A stretch of DNA of 5,236 nucleotides from Caldimonas sp. (GTDB lineage: Bacteria; Pseudomonadota; Gammaproteobacteria; Burkholderiales; Burkholderiaceae_C): assembly GCA_030150305.1 (NCBI GenBank), contig JASLGD010000647.1:1-5236 (forward strand), given 5' to 3'. Below the pieces are notes generated by a model. It was not told the origin of the DNA, searched no databases, and worked only from the letters and a program-made list of their open reading frames with translations. Made by a program: the position numbers and the translations under genes. Shown here piece after piece: positions 1-5,236 of this stretch (position 1 is the first letter of the stretch; the number at the start of each line of letters is the position of its first letter).

Positions 1-119
1 GCCGCCCACGCCAGCCCCCGCGCCGCGTGGCGGCGGCGGCGCGGGTCGGGCGCGGCATGCTCGGCAGTGTCGTGGCCGCGCGCGCCGCAGGCAATCGTCG
101 CCGCGCGCGCGGACGCCGG

Positions 120-154
120 GGTATAGGCGTGAACGCGTTACCGCGGGGTTACCG
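120..154 (-). promoter_or_regulatory. Candidate activator-dependent promoter, direct repeats plus -10-like hexamer, reading leftward
   Basis: Two identical copies of GTTACCG (plus strand) lie at 137-143 and 148-154, so their starts are 11 bp apart, one helical turn. Read on the minus strand they are CGGTAAC copies, followed 11 bp further on by TATACC (positions 125 to 120), which matches four of six bases of the sigma70 -10 consensus. No -35 hexamer is evident at normal spacing. Direct repeats with an 11-bp period placed where the -35 should be are the usual arrangement for OmpR/PhoB-family response regulators, so an activator-dependent leftward promoter is a reasonable inference. The stretch is also locally AT-richer than its surroundings. 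The gene it would serve lies off the left edge or starts very close to it. Chance similarity is quite possible. Confidence 0.3.
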
Positions 155-164
155 TGCCGCGGCC

Positions 165-227
165 GCGCAGAGCGCGCAGAGCGAGCCGCGTGCGCCGAGG
201 GAGCAGAGCGCGCCGAGCGCGCCGAGC
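165..227. repeat. Degenerate 9-bp tandem repeat, seven units
   Basis: Seven consecutive 9-bp units fill this stretch in constant phase. Units 1 and 2 (165-182) are both GCGCAGAGC. Units 6 and 7 (210-227) are both GCGCCGAGC. Unit 4 (192-200) and unit 5 (201-209) each differ from one of these forms at one or two positions, and unit 3 (183-191) is the most diverged. The array lies just beyond the stop codon of the leftward metallo-hydrolase gene, so it would be in that gene's 3' untranslated RNA. I see no coding gene across it. It looks like a small decayed minisatellite, and no function is evident. Confidence 0.6.
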
Positions 228-254
228 AGTCGGCGACGGCACCGATCGCGCCGC

Positions 255-1727
255 TCAGCGCGGCGTGCGCTGCGTCGCGACGTAAAGCTCGCTCGCGGCG
301 ACGACGCGCCCGTGCAGCGGCAGGATCCGGTCGACGTCGAGCTTCAGGCGTTCGATGTTGTCGACGAGATTGACGCTGTTCGCGTTGGCGACCGCCGGCG
401 GCGGCGTGTTCGGCGGCGGCGGCGTGAACGCATCGGCCTCGATCAGCAGCCGCTCGCTGGGCAGGTAGACCAGCAGGAAGCTCGCGCTGTGCCGGCTGCC
501 GACGATGCGGTGGACCTCGATCGGTCGCGCCGCGTCGCCGATGTCGAGCTTGTCGCCGACGGCGACGAAGGTCGGCTGCCGGCCCGAGCGCGCGAGCGCG
601 TCGGGTCGGATGCGGTTGGGCTGCTCGAATGCGCGCTCGAAGTAGCGCAGCGTCGCCGCCTGGGCGACGATCGTCGCGCCTTCGGCCGCTGCCGCGCGCA
701 CGCCGCCAGCGTGGTCGAAGTGCGCGTGGGTGTTGACGACGGTGCGGATCGGCTTGCCCGGCGCGAGCGTCTTCACGTGCGCGAGGACGGCGAGGGTGCG
801 CTCGTCGTTGAGCGGCGCCTCGACCAGCACGACGCTGTCGTGCAGCGCGATCGCGACGCTGTTGTGCGTGCCGCCGCCGATGAACCAGACGCCCTCGGCG
901 ACCTGCTCCGACGTCACGCGCTCGGCGCTGCTGCGCGCCGCCTCGGGCACGGGCAGCGCGAGCGGCGGGTTGACCTGCACGTCCTGCACCGCGAGGTCGA
1001 GGACCGCGAAGCCGCCCATCGTCTGGCGGATCAGCATCGGCACCTGGACGCCGTCGACCTTGCGGTACTCCTGGTACGTCGTCACGACCGGCGTGTCGCC
1101 GAGCACCGGATCGGCGACGACCGACTCGACGCGGCGAACGAGCCCGTCGCCGTCGACGAACGCCGTCGCGCGGAAGCGCCCGGCGACCATGAAGTCGATC
1201 GCCGTCGCGCCGGCGTCGGCGTTGCGCGCGCGCGCGCCGCCGCGTTGCGCCGCCTTCAGCGCGCCGTGCGGCGTGATCCAGAGCTGGTGCACGCGCTCGG
1301 TCACCGAACGCGGAACGGGAGTCGCTGTTTCGCCGCTCTGGTTCCAGGCGACCTCGCCGCTCACGAACTGGTCGTTGCGCTGCTGCCCGGTGAGCGGATA
1401 GCCGCCGCCGCCGAGCGGCTCGGCGCGGCTGAGCACGACCTCGTCGCGCATCGCGCCACTGGCGTAGTCGATGCTGCGCGTCACCGAGTGCAGCGCGACG
1501 CGCGGCCACGCGCCGCCGGGCTCGTACGCCTGGCCGAACGTGTAGCCGGTGCCTTCGCCGCGGTAGCGCAGCGTGCGCAGCTGCGCCGTTCCCATCGCCT
1601 GCGACGCGCGCGCGAGCACCGGCTCGGCGTCCTGCGTCGTCGACGTCGTCGTCGTGCAGCCGATGAGCGCGGCGACCGCGACCGCGGCAAGACACGCTCG
1701 GAGAACGCGAAAGGCGGCAACGGCCAT
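255..1727 (-). CDS. Metallo-beta-lactamase-fold hydrolase, predicted outer-membrane lipoprotein
   Basis: This 490-residue protein begins with a lipoprotein signal peptide: an Arg-containing n-region, a hydrophobic stretch at about 11-22, and a lipobox LIGC at 21-24. Cys24 would carry the lipid, and the following Thr rather than Asp suggests sorting to the outer membrane. A Thr-rich linker follows. Residues about 35-255 are a beta-rich region of unknown role, perhaps LolA-like. Residues about 275-475 are a metallo-beta-lactamase domain. It has HxHxDH (H334, H336, D338, H339), a later His (H413 in GSRHSAS), the bridging Asp (D432 in IEADAF) and a final His (H472 in LPLHG), so a two-metal site looks complete. 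A Pro-rich loop (435-445) follows the Asp. The fold is used by many hydrolases, so the substrate is unknown and beta-lactamase activity should not be assumed. The ATG at 1727 was chosen because it puts the signal peptide at the N-terminus; the frame stays open far upstream but reads Arg-rich nonsense. No clear Shine-Dalgarno sequence is seen. The gene is divergent from the membrane protein at 1863. Confidence 0.9.
   Translation of the reverse strand: MAVAAFRVLRACLAAVAVAALIGCTTTTSTTQDAEPVLARASQAMGTAQLRTLRYRGEGTGYTFGQAYEPGGAWPRVALHSVTRSIDYASGAMRDEVVLSRAEPLGGGGYPLTGQQRNDQFVSGEVAWNQSGETATPVPRSVTERVHQLWITPHGALKAAQRGGARARNADAGATAIDFMVAGRFRATAFVDGDGLVRRVESVVADPVLGDTPVVTTYQEYRKVDGVQVPMLIRQTMGGFAVLDLAVQDVQVNPPLALPVPEAARSSAERVTSEQVAEGVWFIGGGTHNSVAIALHDSVVLVEAPLNDERTLAVLAHVKTLAPGKPIRTVVNTHAHFDHAGGVRAAAAEGATIVAQAATLRYFERAFEQPNRIRPDALARSGRQPTFVAVGDKLDIGDAARPIEVHRIVGSRHSASFLLVYLPSERLLIEADAFTPPPPNTPPPAVANANSVNLVDNIERLKLDVDRILPLHGRVVAASELYVATQRTPR
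1635..1655. repeat. Trinucleotide microsatellite inside the lipoprotein linker
   Basis: Seven CGT-type triplets in a row (one is CGA) encode the run of Thr and Ser residues, TTTTSTT, immediately after the lipidated Cys24 of the metallo-hydrolase. Slippage here would lengthen or shorten the flexible linker by whole residues and would not break the reading frame. Confidence 0.6.
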
Positions 1728-1862
1728 GGTCGTCGAAACGGTGGTGGCGGGGCCCGAGTAGACCACGTCGCCGGGCGCACGACGTCGGCGATCGGTTCGC
1801 CCGCGCGACGCGGCGCCGCGTGCTGCCGTAGGATCGAGGTCGCCTGGCGCCATTCGCAACCG
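1728..1862. promoter_or_regulatory. Divergent intergenic region with a perfect 14-bp palindrome at 1808-1821
   Basis: This 135-bp gap separates the two divergent start codons and must hold the promoters of both genes unless they are transcribed from elsewhere. It contains ACGCGGCGCCGCGT (1808-1821), a perfect inverted repeat without a spacer, as expected for a homodimeric regulator site. Just downstream, TAGGAT at 1829-1834 is a weak -10 candidate for the rightward gene, with a poor -35 (GCGACG, 1805-1810) at 18 bp, so the palindrome would sit largely in the promoter spacer. No convincing promoter was found for the leftward gene. At this GC content a palindrome of this kind can arise by chance, so regulation is inference. 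Confidence 0.35.
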
Positions 1863-2597
1863 ATGAAGCAGTACGTCCTCGACGAGCCGCCCGACGCGCC
1901 GTCGCCCGACGCGCAGGCAGCGGCGCGGCCGACCTTGCCGCCGCAACCGTGGCCGTGGCGCGCGCTCCTCGTCCTCGCGGTCGTCGAGCCGCTCGCGCTC
2001 GGCGCGCTCTACCTGACTCTGAACGCCGACGCGCGTCCGCGCGAGCGCGCCGAGCCGCTCGGGCCGGCGACGATCGCCGCGTTCGCGCTGCCGCCGAGGC
2101 CGACGCAGAGCGGCACTGCGCCCGTGGCCGCTGCGGCCGACCCGGCAGGCGAAGAGAGCCGCATCGCGTTCGAGCAAGGCAAGTACGTCATCCACCTGCG
2201 CTCGACCGAGATCGGGCCGGCGCTGGCGATGCTCGCGCAGGCGACGAACGCGAAGGTGCACGGCGCCGACGCGCTGGCGCGCGAGCCGCTGCGGCTGTCG
2301 CGCTCGGCGGTCGTCGCGACGCCCGCCGAGGCGTGGCAGGCGGTGCTCGGCGACGTCGCCAACTTCGCGATCTCGTGCGCCCCCAGGACCTGCGCGGTGT
2401 TCGTCAGCGCGGGCGCCAAGGCCGACGCGAAGTCGCCGAGCCTCGCGTTCGCCGCGCCGGCGTTCGCGCCCGCCAACGTCGTCGGCAATGGTGGCGAGAT
2501 GCCCGCCGTCGACCCGTTCGCCGCGGCCGCAGCGCTCACCGCCGGGGCAGCCGGCGTCAACGCCGCGTTGCCCGGAGCGCCCGAAGCCAGCGACTAG
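1863..2597 (+). CDS. Single-pass inner-membrane protein with periplasmic STN/secretin-N0-like domain
   Basis: This 244-residue protein is not one I can name. Residues 1-30 are a Pro- and Asp-rich cytoplasmic leader. Residues about 33-53, starting WRALLVLAVVEP, form one transmembrane helix, and the rest should be periplasmic. Residues about 60-97 are a Pro/Ala-rich spacer. Residues about 106-182 form a compact unit with a strand (KYVIHLRS), a helix (IGPALAMLAQATNA), two short strands, a second helix (PAEAWQAVLGDV) and a final strand pair (FAISC, CAVFVS). That order and pattern resemble the STN domain of TonB-dependent transducers and the N0 domain of secretins. Cys172 and Cys177 flank the last turn and could form a disulfide. 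The tail (188-244) is Ala-rich and low in complexity. There is no secretin barrel or TonB receptor beside it. The ATG at 1863 is the first that gives a sensible N-terminus; the nearest GAGG-like sequence is about 22 nt upstream, too far to be a normal ribosome binding site. The gene is divergent from the lipoprotein and convergent with serA. Confidence 0.75.
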   Translation: MKQYVLDEPPDAPSPDAQAAARPTLPPQPWPWRALLVLAVVEPLALGALYLTLNADARPRERAEPLGPATIAAFALPPRPTQSGTAPVAAAADPAGEESRIAFEQGKYVIHLRSTEIGPALAMLAQATNAKVHGADALAREPLRLSRSAVVATPAEAWQAVLGDVANFAISCAPRTCAVFVSAGAKADAKSPSLAFAAPAFAPANVVGNGGEMPAVDPFAAAAALTAGAAGVNAALPGAPEASD

Positions 2598-2614
2598 GAC
2601 AACCGAGCGAGCCG

Positions 2615-2630
2615 CGCCGCCTCCGCGGCG
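2615..2630. terminator. GC hairpin between convergent genes, possible weak bidirectional terminator
   Basis: CGCCGC (2615-2620) and GCGGCG (2625-2630) form a perfect 6-bp stem with a CTCC loop. It lies 17 bases after the stop of the rightward membrane protein gene and about 43 bases beyond the stop of leftward serA, in a 76-bp convergent gap. There is no U-tract on either strand, so it is not a classical intrinsic terminator, and in DNA this rich in GC such stems are common. Confidence 0.3.
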
Positions 2631-2673
2631 GGCGATGCGGTTCGAAAGGCAGCGACCTCGTCGTCGAGCCGCG

Positions 2674-3855
2674 TCAGCCGACCGGCAGATAGCGCACCGC
2701 GAGCACGCCCTCGATCGCGCCGATCCCCGCGAGCACGTGCTGCTGCACGGCGCTGTCGACGTCGACCAGCGTGTACGCCATCTCGCCGCGCGACTTGTTG
2801 ACCATGTTGTGGATGTTGAGGCCCGCGTGCGCCATCGCGGTCGAGATCTGGCCGAGCATGTTGGGCACGTTCGCGTTGGCGATCGCGACACGCCACGCCG
2901 ACTCGCGCGCCATCGCGACCTGCGGGAAGTTGACCGCGTTCGTGACGTTGCCGTGCTCGAGGTAGTCGCGCAGCTGGTCGACGACCATCACCGCGCAGTT
3001 GTCCTCGGCCTCGCGCGTCGACGCGCCCAGGTGCGGCAGCGCGATGACGCGCGGCCGGCCGTGCAGCGCCGCCGACGGGAAGTCGCAGACGTAGTGGCCG
3101 AGGCGGTCGGCGGCGAGCGCGGTGACGACCGCGGGGTCTGCGACGACGCCGTCGCGGCTGAAGTTGAGCAGCACCGCGCCGGGTCGCATCAATCCGATGT
3201 TGCTGTCGTTGACGAGGTGGCGCGTCGCCTCGACGAGCGGAACGTGCAGCGTCACGAACTGCGCGTTGCGCAGCACTTCGGCGACGCTCGCGGCGCGCCG
3301 CACCTGCGACGGCAGGCTCCACGCGGCGTCGACGGTGATGTCGGGGTCGTAGCCGAGGACGTGCATGCCGAGCTTGATCGCGGCGTCGGCGACGAGGCAG
3401 CCGATCTTGCCGAGGCCGACGATGCCGAGCGTCTGGCCGGCGAGCTCGACGCCGGCGAACGCCTTCTTGCCGTCCTCGACCGCGCGCTCGAGATCCGGCG
3501 CGGTCGGGTCGAGCGCGCCGACGAAGGCGAGCGCCGGCGCGAGCCGGCGCGCTGCGAGCAGCATGCCCGCGAGCACGAGCTCCTTGACCGCATTGGCGTT
3601 CGCTCCCGGCGCGTTGAAGACCGGCACGCCGCGCTTGCTCATCGCCGCGACCGGGATGTTGTCGGTGCCGACGCCGGCGCGGCCGATCGCGCGCACGCTC
3701 GCCGCGATCGCGGCCCCGTGCAGGTCGGCCGAGCGGACGAGGATCGCGACCGGATCGGCGACGTCCTTGCCGACGCGATAGAGCTCCGCGGGAAGGCGCG
3801 ACAGCCCCGCCGCCGAGACCTGGTTCAGCACCAGGATGCCGTGCCGCTCAGCCAT
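2674..3855 (-). CDS. serA: D-3-phosphoglycerate dehydrogenase, short ACT-containing form
   Basis: This cytoplasmic enzyme catalyses the first committed step of serine synthesis, NAD-dependent oxidation of 3-phosphoglycerate to 3-phosphohydroxypyruvate. The 393 residues contain a split substrate domain (about 1-100 and 280-310, with VRSADLH at 40-46 and GRAGVGTDNIPV at 58-69) and a Rossmann domain (about 101-279) with the nucleotide loop GLGKIG at 147-152 and the ribose-binding Asp170 in GYDP. A C-terminal ACT domain (about 322-393) contains NVPNML and LNI; Asn329 and Asn347 align with the serine-binding asparagines of the E. coli enzyme, so serine feedback is plausible. The extra ASB domain of longer forms is absent. 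Catalytic Arg234 (NFSRDG) and His275 (LPHLGAST) are present, but the position where the family glutamate normally sits reads Ala262 (DFPSAAL). The start overlaps the end of serC by 8 bp and has a GAGG site six bases upstream, so translation is probably coupled. The pairing with serC supports phosphoglycerate as the substrate over other 2-hydroxyacids. Confidence 0.93.
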   Translation of the reverse strand: MAERHGILVLNQVSAAGLSRLPAELYRVGKDVADPVAILVRSADLHGAAIAASVRAIGRAGVGTDNIPVAAMSKRGVPVFNAPGANANAVKELVLAGMLLAARRLAPALAFVGALDPTAPDLERAVEDGKKAFAGVELAGQTLGIVGLGKIGCLVADAAIKLGMHVLGYDPDITVDAAWSLPSQVRRAASVAEVLRNAQFVTLHVPLVEATRHLVNDSNIGLMRPGAVLLNFSRDGVVADPAVVTALAADRLGHYVCDFPSAALHGRPRVIALPHLGASTREAEDNCAVMVVDQLRDYLEHGNVTNAVNFPQVAMARESAWRVAIANANVPNMLGQISTAMAHAGLNIHNMVNKSRGEMAYTLVDVDSAVQQHVLAGIGAIEGVLAVRYLPVG

Positions 3856-4930
3856 GCTCGGCCTCGAACTCGCGCAGGTAGGCGACGAGCGCCTGCACGC
3901 CCTCGATCGGCATCGCGTTGTAGATCGACGCGCGCATGCCGCCGACCGAGCGGTGGCCCTTGAGCTGCACCAGGCCGCGCGCCTCCGCGCCCTTCAGGAA
4001 CGCGGCGTCGAGGGCCTCGTCGCGGAGGCGAAACGGCACGTTCATCAGCGAGCGGTCGGCGCGCGCGACCGGGTTCGAGTAGATGCGGCTGCCGTCGATG
4101 AATTCGTAGAGCAGCGCCGCCTTCTCCCGGTTGCGCTCGGCGATCGCGGCGAGGCCGCCCTGCGCCTTCAGCCAGCGAAAGACGAGCCCGGCGATGTAGA
4201 TCGCGTAGGTCGGCGGCGTGTTGAGCATCGACTCGGCTTCGGCCTGCAGCTTGTAGTCGAACGCCGACGGCGTGAACGGCAGCGCCCGGCCGATCAGGTC
4301 GTCGCGCACGATCACGATCGTCAGCCCCGCCGGGCCGATGTTCTTCTGCGCGCCGGCGTAGATGCAGCCGTAGCGGGCGACGTCGACCGGCCGCGACAGG
4401 ATGTCGCTCGACATGTCGGCGACGAGCGGGACGCTGCCGACGTCGGGAGTGAAGTGGTACTCGACGCCGCCGATCGTCTCGTTCGAGCAGATGTGGACGT
4501 ACGCGGCGTCGGGGTCGAGCTGCCAGCGCTCGCGCGGCGGGATGCTCGTGAACTTCGAGTCCTCGCCGCTCGCGGCGACGTTGACGCGCGCGTACTTCTT
4601 GGCCTCGGCGATCGACTTCTTCGACCATTCGCCGGTCGAGACGTAGTCGGCGCTCGCCTTGCCGCGCAACATGTTCATCGGCACGATCGCGTTCTCCCCG
4701 ATCGCGCCGCCCTGCAGGAAGAGCACCTTGTAGTTGGCGGGGACGGCGAGCAGCTCGCGCAGCAGCGCCTCGGCCTCGGCGTGGATCGCGATGAACTCCT
4801 TGCCGCGGTGGCTCATCTCCATCACCGACATGCCGGAGCCGTGCCAGTCGAGCATCTCGTCGGCGGCGAGCCGCAGCACCGGCTCGGGCAGCGCGGCGGG
4901 GCCGGCGCTGAAGTTGTAGGCGCGTGACAT
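3848..4930 (-). CDS. serC: Phosphoserine aminotransferase
   Basis: SerC is a cytoplasmic PLP-dependent transaminase that turns 3-phosphohydroxypyruvate and glutamate into O-phosphoserine and 2-oxoglutarate. In many bacteria it also acts on the phosphorylated intermediate of pyridoxal phosphate synthesis. The 360 residues match the usual family length from end to end. The N-terminus YNFSAGPAALP is characteristic. His41-Arg42 (SHRGKEF) bind the substrate, Trp102 (TGEWSKKS) stacks on the cofactor, Thr152 (SNETIGG) and Asp172 (VADMSS) contact it, and Lys196 (GAQKN) forms the Schiff base. NTPPT (237-241) and HRSVGGMRAS (326-335) are the expected C-terminal motifs. The GENAIVPMN wording near residue 78 resembles betaproteobacterial SerC as I recall it. 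The start is supported by GGAG five bases upstream. It is the first gene of an operon with serA, which begins inside its last codons. Confidence 0.97.
   Translation of the reverse strand: MSRAYNFSAGPAALPEPVLRLAADEMLDWHGSGMSVMEMSHRGKEFIAIHAEAEALLRELLAVPANYKVLFLQGGAIGENAIVPMNMLRGKASADYVSTGEWSKKSIAEAKKYARVNVAASGEDSKFTSIPPRERWQLDPDAAYVHICSNETIGGVEYHFTPDVGSVPLVADMSSDILSRPVDVARYGCIYAGAQKNIGPAGLTIVIVRDDLIGRALPFTPSAFDYKLQAEAESMLNTPPTYAIYIAGLVFRWLKAQGGLAAIAERNREKAALLYEFIDGSRIYSNPVARADRSLMNVPFRLRDEALDAAFLKGAEARGLVQLKGHRSVGGMRASIYNAMPIEGVQALVAYLREFEAEHG
3862..3865 (-). promoter_or_regulatory. Ribosome binding site of serA inside serC
   Basis: Minus-strand GAGG lies six bases before the serA ATG and within the last codons of serC. 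It fixes the serA start at 3855 and, with the ATGGCTGA overlap of serA start and serC stop, suggests that ribosomes finishing serC can restart on serA. Confidence 0.7.
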
Positions 4931-4935
4931 CGGAG

Positions 4936-4939
4936 CTCC
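4936..4939 (-). promoter_or_regulatory. Ribosome binding site of serC
   Basis: Minus-strand GGAG lies five bases before the serC ATG and supports that start. It is part of a 10-bp palindrome CGGAGCTCCG (4931-4940) that abuts the start codon. With no loop it is unlikely to fold into a strong hairpin on its own. Confidence 0.7.
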
Positions 4940-4972
4940 GCCGGCCTTCGCGGCCGCGTTCGAGGAGCGCCG

Positions 4973-5002
4973 ATTATCCGTGGGGCGCGCGGCGCGCGTC
5001 GA
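4973..5002 (-). promoter_or_regulatory. Candidate sigma70 promoter of the serC-serA operon
   Basis: On the minus strand, GATAAT (4978 to 4973) matches five of six bases of the -10 consensus and stands out in very GC-rich surroundings. TCGACG (5002 to 4997) matches four of six bases of the -35 consensus with an 18-bp spacer. Transcription would begin near 4966, leaving a leader of roughly 35 bases before serC. The 111-bp gap to the upstream gene is also consistent with a separate transcription unit. Confidence 0.5.
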
Positions 5003-5041
5003 CGTCGCTCGACGACGCCACGGCCGCGCCGGGCGCCTTCG

Positions 5042-5236
5042 CTACTTGCTCGGCGTGGCGCTGCCGCCGCTCAGCAGCGGCGGCGCTTCGGGCACGCCGG
5101 CCGCGATCGCGCTTTCCTTCACGGCCTTGGCCATCTCCATCAGCTCGCGCTGGCGCGGGCTGACGCACGGATCGACGAGTCGCTGGCCGGTCTTCGTGTT
5201 CAGCAGCATCGACTTGCTGGCGATCTGGACCATGAG
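5042..5236 (-). CDS. Hypothetical protein, 3' end (probably truncated at the window edge)
   Basis: The reading frame enters from the right edge and ends at a TAG at 5042-5044. The first in-frame ATG (5233) is only three bases from the edge, so it cannot be judged whether it is the true start or an internal Met; no ribosome binding site can be seen. From that Met there are 63 residues. A well-formed stretch (LLNTKTGQRLVDPCVSPRQRELMEM, split here as LLNTKTGQRLV then DPCVSPRQRELMEM) is followed by a helix-like segment (AKAVKESAIAAG) and a flexible Pro/Gly/Ser-rich tail. There is no membrane segment or signal peptide in the visible part. I do not recognise the family. The segment reads like genuine protein and has a normal amino acid mix, unlike the Arg-rich shadow frames. 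It lies in the same direction as serC, 111 bp upstream. Confidence 0.6.
   Translation of the reverse strand, partial: LMVQIASKSMLLNTKTGQRLVDPCVSPRQRELMEMAKAVKESAIAAGVPEAPPLLSGGSATPSK

Noticed and set aside
1..58. Leftward reading frame from ATG at 58 to the window edge
   Set aside because: Only 19 codons are visible, they are Arg/Ala/Gly-rich, and no ribosome binding site is apparent. It could be a gene start but cannot be supported from here.
237..253. Possible terminator hairpin just after the metallo-hydrolase stop
   Set aside because: The stem is only 4 bp with a 9-base loop and no U-tract, which is what chance gives in DNA of this composition.
255..1727. Antibiotic-resistance beta-lactamase
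   Set aside because: The fold is shared by many hydrolases, and the protein has a large extra N-terminal region and lipid anchor. Nothing in the sequence points to beta-lactams as substrate.
27..1862. Long plus-strand open frame in front of the membrane protein start, antisense to the metallo-hydrolase
   Set aside because: The translation is dominated by Arg, Ala, Asp and Val without domain motifs, as expected for the complement of a GC-rich gene. The minus strand over the same bases encodes a protein with a lipobox and a complete metal site.
1728..2891. Upstream extension of the metallo-hydrolase reading frame
   Set aside because: It would run antisense through the membrane protein and into serA, reads as Arg-rich low-complexity sequence, and would bury the lipoprotein signal peptide inside the protein.
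2488..3963. 491-codon plus-strand frame opposite serA
   Set aside because: Arg/Asp/Ala-rich shadow of serA with no recognisable motif; serA shows family motifs along its whole length.
3836..4927. 363-codon plus-strand frame opposite serC
   Set aside because: Composition is typical of an antisense frame (Arg, Val, Asp, Ala), and serC on the other strand is unambiguous.
5003..5017. Possible hairpin between the right-edge gene and serC
   Set aside because: A 5-bp stem with a 5-base loop and no U-tract, overlapping the candidate serC promoter region; not enough to call a terminator.

Overview
The window is very GC-rich and carries four complete genes plus the 3' end of a fifth. The likely source is a high-GC betaproteobacterium, possibly of the Burkholderiales or a related order. 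This rests mainly on the SerC and SerA proteins, whose wording (for example the GENAIVPMN stretch of SerC and the YVCDFPS and NVPNML stretches of SerA) matches what I recall of betaproteobacterial homologues. No database was searched. The high GC content leaves all six frames open over long distances, so several very long open frames are only shadows of real genes.

Layout from left to right. Positions 1-254 hold no convincing gene. They contain a pair of 7-bp direct repeats one helical turn apart next to a TATA-like hexamer, and a degenerate 9-bp tandem repeat of seven units. Positions 255-1727 (minus) encode a 490-residue lipoprotein with a C-terminal metallo-beta-lactamase-fold domain whose metal ligands all appear present. 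A 135-bp divergent intergenic region (1728-1862) contains a perfect 14-bp palindrome. Positions 1863-2597 (plus) encode a 244-residue single-pass inner-membrane protein whose periplasmic part resembles an STN/secretin-N0-type domain. A short convergent gap with a GC hairpin follows.

Positions 2674-4930 (minus) are a two-gene serine biosynthesis operon, serC then serA, overlapping by 8 bp, with good ribosome binding sites on both genes and a plausible sigma70 promoter upstream of serC. SerA (3-phosphoglycerate dehydrogenase, ACT-containing short form) oxidises 3-phosphoglycerate to 3-phosphohydroxypyruvate. SerC (PLP aminotransferase) converts that to O-phosphoserine. The final phosphatase, SerB, is not in this window. 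The right edge (5042-5236, minus) is the tail of an unrecognised small or truncated protein.

I see no CRISPR array, mobile element, tRNA, rRNA or defence system. The points most worth a second look are the orphan STN-like membrane protein divergent from the metallo-hydrolase lipoprotein, the apparent loss of the usual catalytic glutamate in SerA, and the repeat structures in the first 254 bases.
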